Under the pieces are notes generated by a model, which had not been told where the DNA came from, did no database searches, and saw only the letters and a list, made by a program, of their open reading frames with translations. Positions 7,873 to 18,600 of a stretch of 64,000 nucleotides of DNA are shown in pieces (positions within the stretch are counted from its first letter, which is position 1; every line of letters starts with the position of its first letter). The DNA is from an uncultured Isosphaeraceae bacterium. Its GTDB lineage: Bacteria; Planctomycetota; Planctomycetia; Isosphaerales; Isosphaeraceae. Position numbers and translations under genes: made by a program. Location: the NCBI GenBank assembly GCA_945957605.1, contig CAMFLR010000002.1, positions 1 to 64,000 of the forward strand, read 5' to 3'.

Positions 7873-9241
7873 GCCCCATCGACGCCCCTTCGGTTCGGAG
7901 GCGCTGAGCTTTCACCGCCCAGCGCCTCACTAGCACCAGTCCAGTGATCATCAACCCCAGCGAAAGTCCCGTCCAGATTCCAAACACACCATATCCTGCA
8001 GACAGTCCAAGAAACGCACCGAACGGCAGACCAATGAACCAGTAAGAAACCAGGCCGGTGAACATCGAGGTGCGAGTATCGCCCACACCACGCAATGATC
8101 CGGTTGTGGTCACCTGGAGCCCATCAAAGAGCTGATACGCCGCGACGATGAGCAACAACTTCTTTATATAAACAACAACATCGGATTTTTGAATAAAAAA
8201 CATTGCGATGGTGCGTGGGAACAAAACCATGAGCGCGGCCGGTATGATCATTACGCAAACGCCTACTGCGATGGCCGTCCAGCCCGCGAGCGCCGCGCCG
8301 TGACCGTCTCCACGGCCGATTTCATGTCCAACCCGCACCGACCCCGCCGAAGCAATCCCCAAGGGCACCATGAACGTCAGCCCCGAGAGATTGAGCACGA
8401 TCTGATGTGCGGCCAACGCATCGGCGCTTAATCGCCCCACCAGCGTTGTCGCCGCCGCGAATACGCCCACTTCAAGCACAAGCTGAATCGCCGCGGGTAG
8501 GCCGAGTGTCATCACGCTCCGCATCCGCTTGATATCGATCGCCCAGCCCAATCGCCAAAAAGCTCGGCGATCATTTCGCTCGCGCAGCACGGTCGCGAAC
8601 GCCAGAAGTCCCGCCATATACACGCGTGCAAAAAGCGTCGAAATCGCCGAGCCATCAACGCCGAGCGCCGGCAATCCCCAGTGGCCACGAATGAAGAGAT
8701 AGTTGCCGAACCAGTTGACGAAGTTGGCTGTGACAAGTGCGATCATCATCGGCCGGAGCGTCGCGGTCGCTTGCAAATAGTGCCGGAACGCCGCAAAGAC
8801 TGAAAGCGGCAGCGTACTCCACGACATGATCCTGAGATACGAGGCGGCCAGCGGTGCGACGTCGGGATTAATTCCCAGCGCAATCAAACGGTCGGCCAGC
8901 AACCACTGGATGCCCATCATCGGCGCAGTCAAAATGACCGACAGCCAAAGCCCTTGCACGAGCGCCCGCCTGCCATCTTCCAACCGATTCGCGCCGAACG
9001 CCTGCGAGACGATGGGGTCGAGACCCAGGAGAACTCCCGTGGCCAGAAGCGCAATCGCGAAGTGGAGCGCACTGCCGACGCTCACCGCGCCGATCGCTTC
9101 GGGGCTAGGGCCGACCATGAAGGTGTCGACAATGCCCATCACCATCCAACCGATTTCGCCGATGATCACCGGCCAGGCGAGACGCCACAACGGCCGCAGC
9201 TCGTCGCGAATTCGGCGTTTGGGGCGAGTCTCATCGATCAT
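7853..9241 (-). CDS. MATE family efflux transporter
   Basis: A 462-residue polytopic membrane protein with about 12 hydrophobic segments in two related halves, the standard MATE architecture and length. Diagnostic stretches include 'PVIIGEIGWMVMGIVDTFMVG' in helix 1-2, 'DPIVSQAFGANR' and 'LPAAIQLVLEVG' at the start of the second half. Family members export cationic compounds or metabolites by Na+ or H+ antiport. I chose the ATG at 9241, which places the first helix about 20 residues in and has AGGA upstream. Earlier in-frame starts would run into the divergent gene. No regulator adjoins it and the substrate is unknown. Confidence 0.93.
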   Translation of the reverse strand: MIDETRPKRRIRDELRPLWRLAWPVIIGEIGWMVMGIVDTFMVGPSPEAIGAVSVGSALHFAIALLATGVLLGLDPIVSQAFGANRLEDGRRALVQGLWLSVILTAPMMGIQWLLADRLIALGINPDVAPLAASYLRIMSWSTLPLSVFAAFRHYLQATATLRPMMIALVTANFVNWFGNYLFIRGHWGLPALGVDGSAISTLFARVYMAGLLAFATVLRERNDRRAFWRLGWAIDIKRMRSVMTLGLPAAIQLVLEVGVFAAATTLVGRLSADALAAHQIVLNLSGLTFMVPLGIASAGSVRVGHEIGRGDGHGAALAGWTAIAVGVCVMIIPAALMVLFPRTIAMFFIQKSDVVVYIKKLLLIVAAYQLFDGLQVTTTGSLRGVGDTRTSMFTGLVSYWFIGLPFGAFLGLSAGYGVFGIWTGLSLGLMITGLVLVRRWAVKAQRLRTEGASMGLISRGG

Positions 9242-9342
9242 GCGTCGTCCGTCCTGAAGCGGCGTCACCAGTTGCGGGCCAACCACTGTACCCGGTCGAA
9301 CGTCGGTTTGTCGCGTTTGCATCACCTTTGGAGCTGCCTCGC

Positions 9343-12300
9343 GTGTCGAACTTCCTGAAATCGCTCTTACTCGTGGTGGTTGCAACTTCCACCGCGCACG
9401 GCCAGACCGTCAATAACGTCAAGCTGCCCGACGGCTTCAAGATGGAACTCTACGCCGATGAAACGCTGGCGAACGACATTCAGGCGATGACGCTCGATAG
9501 CCTGGGCCGGGTGGTCGTTACCGGTCCGGGTTATGTGAAGATTCTTCATCACGACAAGACAACCGGCCGCGCCTCGCACGCGACGACCTACGCCACCCCC
9601 AAGACAGGCGGCATGGGCCTTTGGTTCGAAGGGCGTGACCTTCTGATCACCGCCGAGGGATGGCTCTCCCGCTACCGCGACCAAAACGCTGATGACGTTG
9701 CCGACGGCCTACCCGAGCACATTCTCCCGTTCGCATTTCAAGAACACGGCGGCCACGCAATTCGCAAAGGTCCCGACGGCTGGTTCTACGTGATCGGCGG
9801 CAACGACGCCGGCATCGACACGCGTCACATTCGCGGCCTCGACTCACCCATCAAGGAGCCGCAAGCGGGTGGATTCGTGCGAATCTCACCGGACTTGAAG
9901 CAATCCGAAGTAATTGCCCACGGCTTCCGGAATCCCTACGATTTCGATTTCAACGAATTTGGTGATATTTTCACCTATGACAGCGACTGCGAACGCGACG
10001 AGTTCCTCCCCTGGTACACGCCAACGCGAGTCTTTCACGTGGCCGAAGGTGGCCATCATGGCTGGCGATTAAAAGGCTATCTCCGCTGCTTCGCCCGCAA
10101 GCCTGATTTGTTCGACACCGTCGGCCCGCTCGTTGATATCGGTCGCGGCTCACCGACGGGCGTGGTGGCGTATCGGCATCGCTGGGGATTCATGGCGCCG
10201 TACAATCAGGGGCTGTTCATTCTCGACTGGACATTCGGCCGCATCTTCTTTCTGCCGCTCAAGCCGAGCGGTGATTCGTATGAGTCGAAAGCCGAAGTCT
10301 TTCTCGACCCCATCGGCGGCGACGGCTTTGCACCCACTGATATTTGCGTGGGACGCGACGGCACGCTGTTCGTAACGATCGGCGGCCGCAAGACGCGCGG
10401 CTCGGTCTATCGCATCTCACGGTCGCGGGAACCAGTCAAAGTCAAGCCGCCGATCACGGGAATCGACGCCGTGCTCACGGCCGAACAGCCCCTCGATAGC
10501 TGGTCGCGCGCGAAGTGGGAACCGCTCGCGAAGAAGTTGGGGCGCGAGCCCTTCGCGACCGCGGCGGCTGAAGCTTCAAAACCCGAACTCCTCCGCATTC
10601 GCGCCATCGAAATCCTCGTCGACCTCTTCGATGGTCTCGCCCCCGACGAGGCCGAGACCGCTTGGAAGACGGCGAGCGACATGACACGAGCACGCATCGC
10701 CTGGTCGTTAACGCGAAAGCCTCATCCAACCAGACGTAGCCTCGATCTCGCAAACGATCGCGACAATCCCAGGGTGCGAATCGCATTGGCAGAACTTGCG
10801 GCGGCAGATGGCCCCGTTGATGCCGAAGCGGTCTATCAGAACCTCATCAAACACTCATCTCAACATGTCGGGCCTGCAGTCGCCTTGCTCGAACGCAAGC
10901 TAAAAGATCGTGCCGCCGCCAGCGGAATTACCGCGAATATCAATCACGCGCTTGCGAAATATCGCAACGAACCAACGCCCGAGAACAGCGAAAAAGCGAT
11001 TCAGGCTGCGCTTCGAGCTTTCACTGGAACCGCGGTCGATCGCCAGAACGCCCTCGACGCCACGCGGCTGATTATTGTTGCCCTGGGCGATTGGGACCTC
11101 GAAAAAGCCGAGGCTGATGTTTTCACGAGTTATACGCTTGCTGCTCCTTCATCGCAGATCACGCGCCAGCGCGATGCCATTCTCAAAGCAATTCGACCGA
11201 ATCTCACGAGCGATCACACACCGTTGAATCGCGAAGTCGAACGCTTGCTCGCCATGCTTGGCGACGATGCGCCCGAAACACGCGAGTTAGTTGCAAAAGC
11301 GATCACATCGAGCACAACCGCGACACAGGATATTCACGCGCTGATTGTGCTCGATCGACTGCAGTCGCCGATTACGGAAACGCAGGCCCGAACAATGGCA
11401 GGCTCAATTCTGGCGATCGACGGTAAGTTGAACGGCCAGACTGGCAAGACGAAGCAGAGCTGGAACCTGCGGATGACCGAACTGCTCGCTTCATACTCGC
11501 GCAAATATCCGCAAGTGATCGAGCTTCTCGTCAAATCGCCGGGCTTCATGTCAAAAACGAAGGTTGAATGGTTCACGCGACTCGAGCCTGCGTCGCGGAC
11601 GCTCGTTGCGCGGGCGTTCTTTGAAGAGGCGATAAAGAATCCCACGCCGCCGTTTTCAGTTGATGACACGATATTCGACCTCTTTGATGGACTTCCGGCA
11701 GGGCAAGTCGCCGAGGCGATTCGCAAGCATCCCGATTGGATCACCACTGGCGCGGGCGCCCTTAAACGGCTTGCAATCCATCCGATCGAAGCCGATCGCC
11801 CGCTCTTCGTGCGCAGCCTCGATGCACGCGATCCCGCCGTGGCTGAAGCCGCTCTTGCCGGGTTGGAACAGTTGCCACAGAGCACCAATCCGCGTGAACT
11901 CATCCCCGCATTTTCATTACTACGTAGGTTAATTGGCGCGCCCACTGCGAAAGCACTGCGCATGCGGACGGCCGCTTACATCGCGCGTGAATCGAAGTTG
12001 CAACCCCTCGCACAGGAACCCAATGACACTGGCAAGGTCATGAGTCATTACGCTCCGTTTTTTGCAGCGTTCCAGAAACAACACCCAGATCTTGCCAACG
12101 CAATCGAACTACCGAAACCGGTCGACCTCGCGGCGATCAAGGGCCTTCTCAAAGACGTGAACTGGTCGACCGGCAACATTGAGCGAGGTGCTGTCGCGTT
12201 CAAAACGTTTCAATGCGCGAGCTGTCACAGCGGTGCGGCGCTTGGTCCCGACCTCAAAGGCGCAGCCAAGCGCTTCTCGCGTGACGACCTTTTTGGGGCG

Positions 12301-12567
12301 ATCGTCGATCCTGCTCGCGACGTCGCGCCAGCTTACCGGCCGCTGCTGGTTCTGACCAAAGACGGCAAGACCCGTAACGGTTTTCTCACCTTTGAATCGG
12401 CCGAAGGAATTATCCTGCAAACCGGTCCGGCAGCGGTCGAACGCATTTCCGCAGCGGATATCGAAGAGCGTCGGCCAGGCGATGGTTCGCTCATGCCCAA
12501 TAACTTGCTTCAAGGAGCAAAGCCGCAGGATCTCGCCGATCTTTATGCGTATCTCAATTCGCTTTGA
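9343..12567 (+). CDS. Membrane-bound-dehydrogenase-type beta-propeller with C-terminal cytochrome c
   Basis: A 1074-residue secreted protein. The signal peptide is residues 1-21 (cut near AHG-Q). Residues 25-370 form a sorbosone-dehydrogenase-like beta-propeller ('LPDGFKMELYADE', 'GGHAIRKGPDGWFYVIGG', 'HGFRNPYDFDFNEFGDIF'). Residues 400-900 are helical and HEAT-like. The C-terminus holds one haem motif, CASCH at about 958, with 'GPDLKGAAKRFSRDDLFGAIVDP', typical of PVC-type haem-binding proteins. These large proteins are abundant in planctomycetes and are thought to oxidise sugars or polysaccharide products in the periplasm, with electrons passing to the haem. The substrate is unknown. A GTG start at 9343 fits GGAG nine bases upstream; a TTG five codons earlier is the alternative. 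Confidence 0.93.
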   Translation: MSNFLKSLLLVVVATSTAHGQTVNNVKLPDGFKMELYADETLANDIQAMTLDSLGRVVVTGPGYVKILHHDKTTGRASHATTYATPKTGGMGLWFEGRDLLITAEGWLSRYRDQNADDVADGLPEHILPFAFQEHGGHAIRKGPDGWFYVIGGNDAGIDTRHIRGLDSPIKEPQAGGFVRISPDLKQSEVIAHGFRNPYDFDFNEFGDIFTYDSDCERDEFLPWYTPTRVFHVAEGGHHGWRLKGYLRCFARKPDLFDTVGPLVDIGRGSPTGVVAYRHRWGFMAPYNQGLFILDWTFGRIFFLPLKPSGDSYESKAEVFLDPIGGDGFAPTDICVGRDGTLFVTIGGRKTRGSVYRISRSREPVKVKPPITGIDAVLTAEQPLDSWSRAKWEPLAKKLGREPFATAAAEASKPELLRIRAIEILVDLFDGLAPDEAETAWKTASDMTRARIAWSLTRKPHPTRRSLDLANDRDNPRVRIALAELAAADGPVDAEAVYQNLIKHSSQHVGPAVALLERKLKDRAAASGITANINHALAKYRNEPTPENSEKAIQAALRAFTGTAVDRQNALDATRLIIVALGDWDLEKAEADVFTSYTLAAPSSQITRQRDAILKAIRPNLTSDHTPLNREVERLLAMLGDDAPETRELVAKAITSSTTATQDIHALIVLDRLQSPITETQARTMAGSILAIDGKLNGQTGKTKQSWNLRMTELLASYSRKYPQVIELLVKSPGFMSKTKVEWFTRLEPASRTLVARAFFEEAIKNPTPPFSVDDTIFDLFDGLPAGQVAEAIRKHPDWITTGAGALKRLAIHPIEADRPLFVRSLDARDPAVAEAALAGLEQLPQSTNPRELIPAFSLLRRLIGAPTAKALRMRTAAYIARESKLQPLAQEPNDTGKVMSHYAPFFAAFQKQHPDLANAIELPKPVDLAAIKGLLKDVNWSTGNIERGAVAFKTFQCASCHSGAALGPDLKGAAKRFSRDDLFGAIVDPARDVAPAYRPLLVLTKDGKTRNGFLTFESAEGIILQTGPAAVERISAADIEERRPGDGSLMPNNLLQGAKPQDLADLYAYLNSL

Positions 12568-12593
12568 CAACCAAAACCACTGCGCATGAAAAA

Positions 12594-12628
12594 GGGGCCG
12601 AGCCTGGAATCACTCCAAGCTCGACCCC
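12594..12628 (-). terminator. Strong terminator of the macroglobulin gene
   Basis: The stem is GGGG-c-CGAGC-c-TGGA against TCCA-a-GCTCG-a-CCCC with an internal loop at the tip. On the minus strand it is followed by CCCCTTTTT, a proper U-run. It begins 8 bases after the macroglobulin stop codon and also lies just after the converging cytochrome gene, so it may work for both. Confidence 0.85.
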
Positions 12629-12635
12629 ATTTCAT

Positions 12636-15600
12636 TTACTTCGCTTCCTGCACCTGGATACCGCTACGTCCATCCTTGTAGCGACTCTCCAGCCGCTGAA
12701 TTTGCTGCACGCCGTTCGAGAAGTTTTGCATCTTCACGTTCTTGCCGAGGTCGCCCTCGAAATAGAAGTCGTTGGCAGCCGCCGGGGCATTCGGCGCGGC
12801 GTTGGGTGCCTGGCCCGGCTTGGCCGCAGGCGCGGGCGGGACTGACGGGCCAACGTGATTGGTGCCGCGATAGAACGCATATTGCGTCGTGTTGCGACGG
12901 GCAACTGCCGTCACCTGCCCACGCACGCCTTCCGCAACGAACACGCCGCGAAGGTCGGTCTGGCCGGAGAGGAACGTCGGGTTCTCGGTACCGATCACCT
13001 TGACGTTCACCTTCGACATCGCATTCTTCGTCTTCGCGTCGCGAACGGTCACACGTACGCGTCCAGCATCGCCTTCTTCAAGCACTTCAAGCTCGATCGG
13101 GCTCACGAGCACGATGCCTGACGTGTAGAGGTTTTCCCCGCGAATCATCACGAGGTATGCCCCTTCTTTCGTGAGCGGAAGGTCGATGCTCTTGAGCTTG
13201 TCTTCGAAGTCCTGGCCGTCGCCGAGCTTGACTGTCGACTCGTAGAGCGGCGTGATGCCGGCGAGATCGATACCGGCGATCGCATCAAGGTTGCGCCGGG
13301 TGAGGTAGAGCCGGAGCAGGTCGACTGGATAGACCTTCACATCGACCTCACCGATGTTGCGATATCCCATCGGCACGCCCGGCGTATCGCTCACGAACGC
13401 CGAGTTCGCATGCGACTTGCGATTCACCTCGTCAATCGCCGACGGCTTCACACCTGGTCGCACCAGCGAAACCTCCGGCACTTCCAGATCCTTGCGCGTC
13501 ATACTCTTCACCGCGCCGGCGGCGTCGCTGAACCGATCGGCCACTTCCTTGTAGTAGCCCACCGCCTTGGCCGGCTGCTTGCGAGCGTCATAAATCTGTC
13601 CCAGGATGTAAATCGCCTGCCACTTGTTCGGGCTGGGCTGGTCGATGCCGTTTCCATCCTTGTAAGTCGCCTTGCTGATCTTGTCGGCTACCTCGATCGC
13701 GCGGTCGTACTCGCTGAGGTTGAATCGCCCGAGTGCTTCGGAATACTGGAAGCTGTCGAGGAAGTTGCTCTTGGGATAGAGCGACGCGAACTTGCCGGAG
13801 AGTTTTACCACTGACTCGAAATCCTCGAGTTCGAGGTAAGAACCAACAAGCGCCAGGCTGGCTTCATCGGCCAAGGGATTCTTGGGCGATTGTGCGATCA
13901 ACACCTGCACGAGACGGATCGCCTGCAACAGCAGTTCCGATCGCGTCGAGTTGATGTCACCGAGCTGCTTACGCAGGCTGGGATCATTGATCGCCTTGCT
14001 GGCGTTTACCGCGAGAAGCTGCGAGATGCCGAAGAAGTCGGCTTCGATCGACGCCGTATTGGGATACTCGCGCCAGAGGTCGATCAGGTAGCCGATCGCC
14101 TCAAGATCGCGTCCCTTCTGACGCAGCACTTCGCCCACCTGTGCATCTTCGAGATAGCTCGCCTCGACGATCGCCCGCCAGACAAGATACGCTCGTTCGT
14201 GCTCGCCGATGTCACGATACGCACGACCGACAACCGCGACTTCGTCGAACGGAATCGTCAGCTCAGGCGCCTTGTCCTTGAGAACTTCAAAGTCCTGCAC
14301 GACCTTGCGCGGCTGATAATCCTTGATGTGGATCGTCAGCAACCGCCGCGCGGCATCTTTGAGAATCTCGTCGCGAAGCGTGTAGCCGCCGAACAATTCT
14401 TCCAGCGGCGCGGCGGCGTCGGCGAGTTTGCCTTCGTCGAACAACGTCCGGCCCCGCGCGAGCAATTCGTCGGGCGTTGCCTTGTACGGGTCGTTCGGCG
14501 TCTCACCTGGGTTCAGCACGCGAAGCTCGCCCGCGGGACCAAGATGCTGCTTGGCGACGTCGTACGCTGAGCGGATCTTCGTCGGAATCGCGCGATACTG
14601 TCCCGGCAGATAGCCAAACACGTCGTAGCGAATCTGGCCGGGATGCGTGCCTGGCAGATAATAAAGCGTCAGCACTCCGCCCGAAATTGTGTAGCTCTGC
14701 GCCTGGCTGACGAGGCTACCTTCGATGAGCGTCGTGCCGGCTGGCAGCGTTTCTTCGACGACCATGAAGTCGCGAGCCCACGCCGGGCGATTGGCATCGT
14801 GGAACCAACCCGTATTGATTTCAACACGTGCACGTCCACCAAGACCAACCTGTGAAACCTTGTTGATGAAGTACGTCGAGTTGATCGCACTGCTGAAACC
14901 AGTCGGCAGCGTCTTGCCGTCGAGCTCGGGATCGGCGGCGAGATAGTTGCGATTGTCAACGACGAACTTCTTCCCTTCTCGCTTCTGCTCGGGGCTCATG
15001 TCTCGGGCAAAGCCGGTCATGCTCACGCTGTAGCCATAAGTGCCACGCCCCTCAACCGTAAACCGCAAGCGGTTCTGGTCGCCGACCTTAAGCGCCTTGC
15101 GCGGTACGAGCACGCCCTTACCAACGGCAGTCCCCTGAATATCGGCGCGGTAGATTTCGGTGTCGTTCACGGTGAGGACGAGGCGGTAGCGATCGTCGGC
15201 CGATTGGGCCTGGCCATAGAACTTCGCCAGGGCCGACACAGCCGCGCCGTTGGCCTTGGGCGGATACCAGCCGGACCAGCCGCGATGGGCTTCGAGCCAG
15301 TGAACCACGCCTTCGAGCTCGCTCGATTTGGGGCGAATCTCGGCGAAGGCCTGCGCCACGAGGGCGTTGGTCTCGACCTGCGACGTCCAGTGCTGGTTTT
15401 GGCCGAGCCAGTATTTCGCGGGTTTTTGGCCAGGTTGCGGCGCTTCGGTCTTGGCACGTGTCGCGAGCAGGTCGAGCACTTCCTCGGCAAGCGATCCGCG
15501 ATCGAGCGCGGCCAGCGTGAGCGCCAGCTCTGCGAGCGAAGCGTCGGGCAACGCCTGTCGCACGCGATTGAGTGCGTTGGCCGATTCAAAGCTTCCCTTG

Positions 15601-18600
15601 TGCATCGCCGCCAGGGCGAATTGCACCATCGTCCGCATTTCCAGGTCGCCGCCTTCAACGCGTGCCTGCTGTTGGCTCAGGAAAGTCGCAGCGCGGTCGA
15701 TCACCGCGGGGTCCGCGAGCAAGCCTTGGCCCTGCGCCACCGCAACGGCTCGTGCGGCCATTGTCGATGTCATCAAGTCACTGGGGAGCTTCGAACCTTG
15801 CGTTGTCGGCGCCGACCACGGCCAGCCGCCGTCGTCGTTTTGCAGTGTCACCAGTTCCGAAACCAACCCCTGAATTCGCGCCGTCAATCGCGAAGCGTCC
15901 TGCGTCGTTTCCACCTTCGCCCAGCGCAGGTAGTTGAGAGCCGCACACGCCGCGATGAGATCGCTCGCGCGATCCGCGACGGATAGCGGCAAAATCACGC
16001 AAGGAGCGAGGCGATTGTTCGCCGCGAGAGGGATGGGATATGCATCGCCACCGAGAGCGGCTTCGATGATGAAGCGTTTGACGGTCGGCGAGATCGTCAC
16101 CAGCATTTCGGGGCTGTCGTACGTCCGCCCAGCAGGCAGGCCAACGAAGACCGTCGTGCTGTCGCTCGCCGTACCCGATGCCGAGGCATACGCCTGCACG
16201 CCCCAGGGACGAATCGGCACTTCCGAGATCACCTCGTCCGACTTACCGCCAGGCGCGGTCGCCGTCATCGTCAGGCGGACGACGTCGCCTTCGGGCACCT
16301 CGAACGGATCGAAGTTGATCTCGTCAATACCGTCGGCCTTGAAGGTGAGCGTCTTGGGATAGACCATCTGCCGGCCGCCGGCGTACGCGGTGAGCTTCAC
16401 CTCGACCGCGCCGGTGATGCCGACGTGATGCACTTCGCCGATGAACCGCGGACGGTCGCCCTGCGTAAGGGCGTCGGGCACGCGGAGGTCGACGAAAAAG
16501 TCCTTCTTGACGATCAGGTCGGCATTTGTCTGCCCAACCAGGGTTTCGGCCGCGGTTACGCCGCGTGTCGTGAAGCGGTATTCGGAGAGAGCGGTTGGAG
16601 CCTTGAAGGAGACAGTCGCTTTGCCGTCGGCTCCGGTAACGATCGAGGGATTCCAGTAGGCGGTTTCCACGAAACGTTCGCGCGAGGTGGTCTGTGCGCC
16701 ATCTCCATCGGCGCCGGCGTTGTCGAAGTGTGCGACGTAGCCTTTCTCTTTCGATTTCGCAAAGAACTCGGCTCGATCGCGCCTGGTGCCGCGGCTGCGA
16801 TAATCGGCCGCGCCAGATTTCTTGTCGGCCCCGCCCAGCCGCTCGTTTTCCACGCCTGCACCTAGTAAACCCAGCGGCTCAGGGCTCGCCTGATCCGCAT
16901 ATAATGCGGCGTCCTTCGCCTCGCCTTTCCGTAATGCGCTTTTCCCTTGAGCCATGGATCTTCCGGCCATTCCACCCGCACCGCCGCCCATTCCCCCCAT
17001 CATTCCTTCGCCTGGCTGTCCATTGAGTTGCCTCAACCCATCGGCAGCCTCATCGCCAAGGGCTCCGAACGTTGACTTACTTGGATCCATGGGCGCCGCT
17101 GCAACCGCGGCAGGAGCGGGGACCGCATTAAACGGCGCATTCATATCCGACTTCGCCAGCGAACGAACGCGATTGCCCGCAGCCTGATTCTCGGCCTGCG
17201 CCTTTTCACGCGCCGCTTCTTCCACAACCGCCTCGGACACGGCACTGGTTGCCGGCGTGTAGCGGAACGTGTTCGATGATGCTGTTGTGAATGCGCCGGT
17301 GCGCGTTTGATTGTAGAAGTAAGGACCAATCGCCGGCATGTTGTCGCCGTAAATCCGAAGCAGCGAGCGGTCGATGAGCGCGACCGAGATTTCCGCCGCA
17401 ACCGGCCGATTCAATTGATCGACGGTCGTCACATCAACATCGACAACTTCGCCTGGTCCCACCGCAGGCTTGCGCGGGGTGAGCGTGACGCGGAGGTCGC
17501 GTTCGACACGCACATCAAGCCGGGCCTCGTCGAAACGCGAGCCCGACATCCGAGCGGCGGTCAGCGTGAAGTTCGGGAACTGCACCCCTTCGACCAACCA
17601 GGTCAGACTATTGTTCCCTTCCTTCACGTCCGTAAGGCGATACTGGAGCACATTGTCGGCCTCCCATGTGATCAGCGCGGGGCCTGCCGTCAATCGGCTG
17701 TGTAGGTTGACGCTTGCGGTTTCGCCGACCTTGAAGTTCGAGCGATCGGCCAGGATGCGAAGCTTCGTCTGGTCGGCCTTACCCGAGATATTCAGCACGC
17801 GATCGCTGAACACGACGTTGCCGAAACGATCTTTGCCGGTCAGCCGAATGACGAACGAACCACCTTCTTCATCGTCGACCTTCACCTGAGGCGACGCATC
17901 GCCGTTCTTGGTGTCGGTGATCACCGCCAGGTCGGAAACCTGCCGCTCCGTGACGCGGCCCCCTTGGTTAATCCGTTTGATCACCGCGAGGCTGAGATTC
18001 TGGCCAGTCGGCTTGCCCTGCGCATCGACCGTATTCACCTTCACCGCGAACGACTCACCGTCGAGATAGGTGTCGCGCGTGGTGCCGACGTCGATCCGGA
18101 AGGCCCGCACCGCCAGCGACACAGCGGCAGCGGTCGCCACATTGTCACGCGGCAAACGAGCGACGAGCCGGAGGTTTTGCTCTTCCGAGAATCCTTCCGT
18201 CGCGAACTCAACGTGGAACTTGCCCTTTGCATCGGTTTGGCCGTTCACCATGCGACCATCAGGCAGGGCGACTTCGATCACCCGCCCCGCGAGCGGAGCA
18301 CCATACTGATACTTGGCGACAACGTCGGCCGAAACTTTTTCGCCGCGGTAGTAAACGGTTTTGGGCAGGTCGAAGCTAAGGTCGATCTTTTCGAGCCGGT
18401 ACGATTGCACCTCGAAATTACCCGCAAATTCGCTTCGGCCAGGCTGATAGAGCCGAACGCGATACGAGCCGACCGGAGCCGATGAATCGAGGAGTACTTG
18501 CTCGTTGAATGTGCCGAACTGCGAAAGCGTGATGCCGCGAGCGAGCAGCATACGACCGCGTGAATCGAACAGTTCGAGCTTGTACGGCTGCGACGCAGGG

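Noticed and set aside
16000-16100. A search for the CxEQ thioester in the macroglobulin
   Set aside because: Only a lone Cys (APCVILP) is present near the expected site, so no thioester is claimed.
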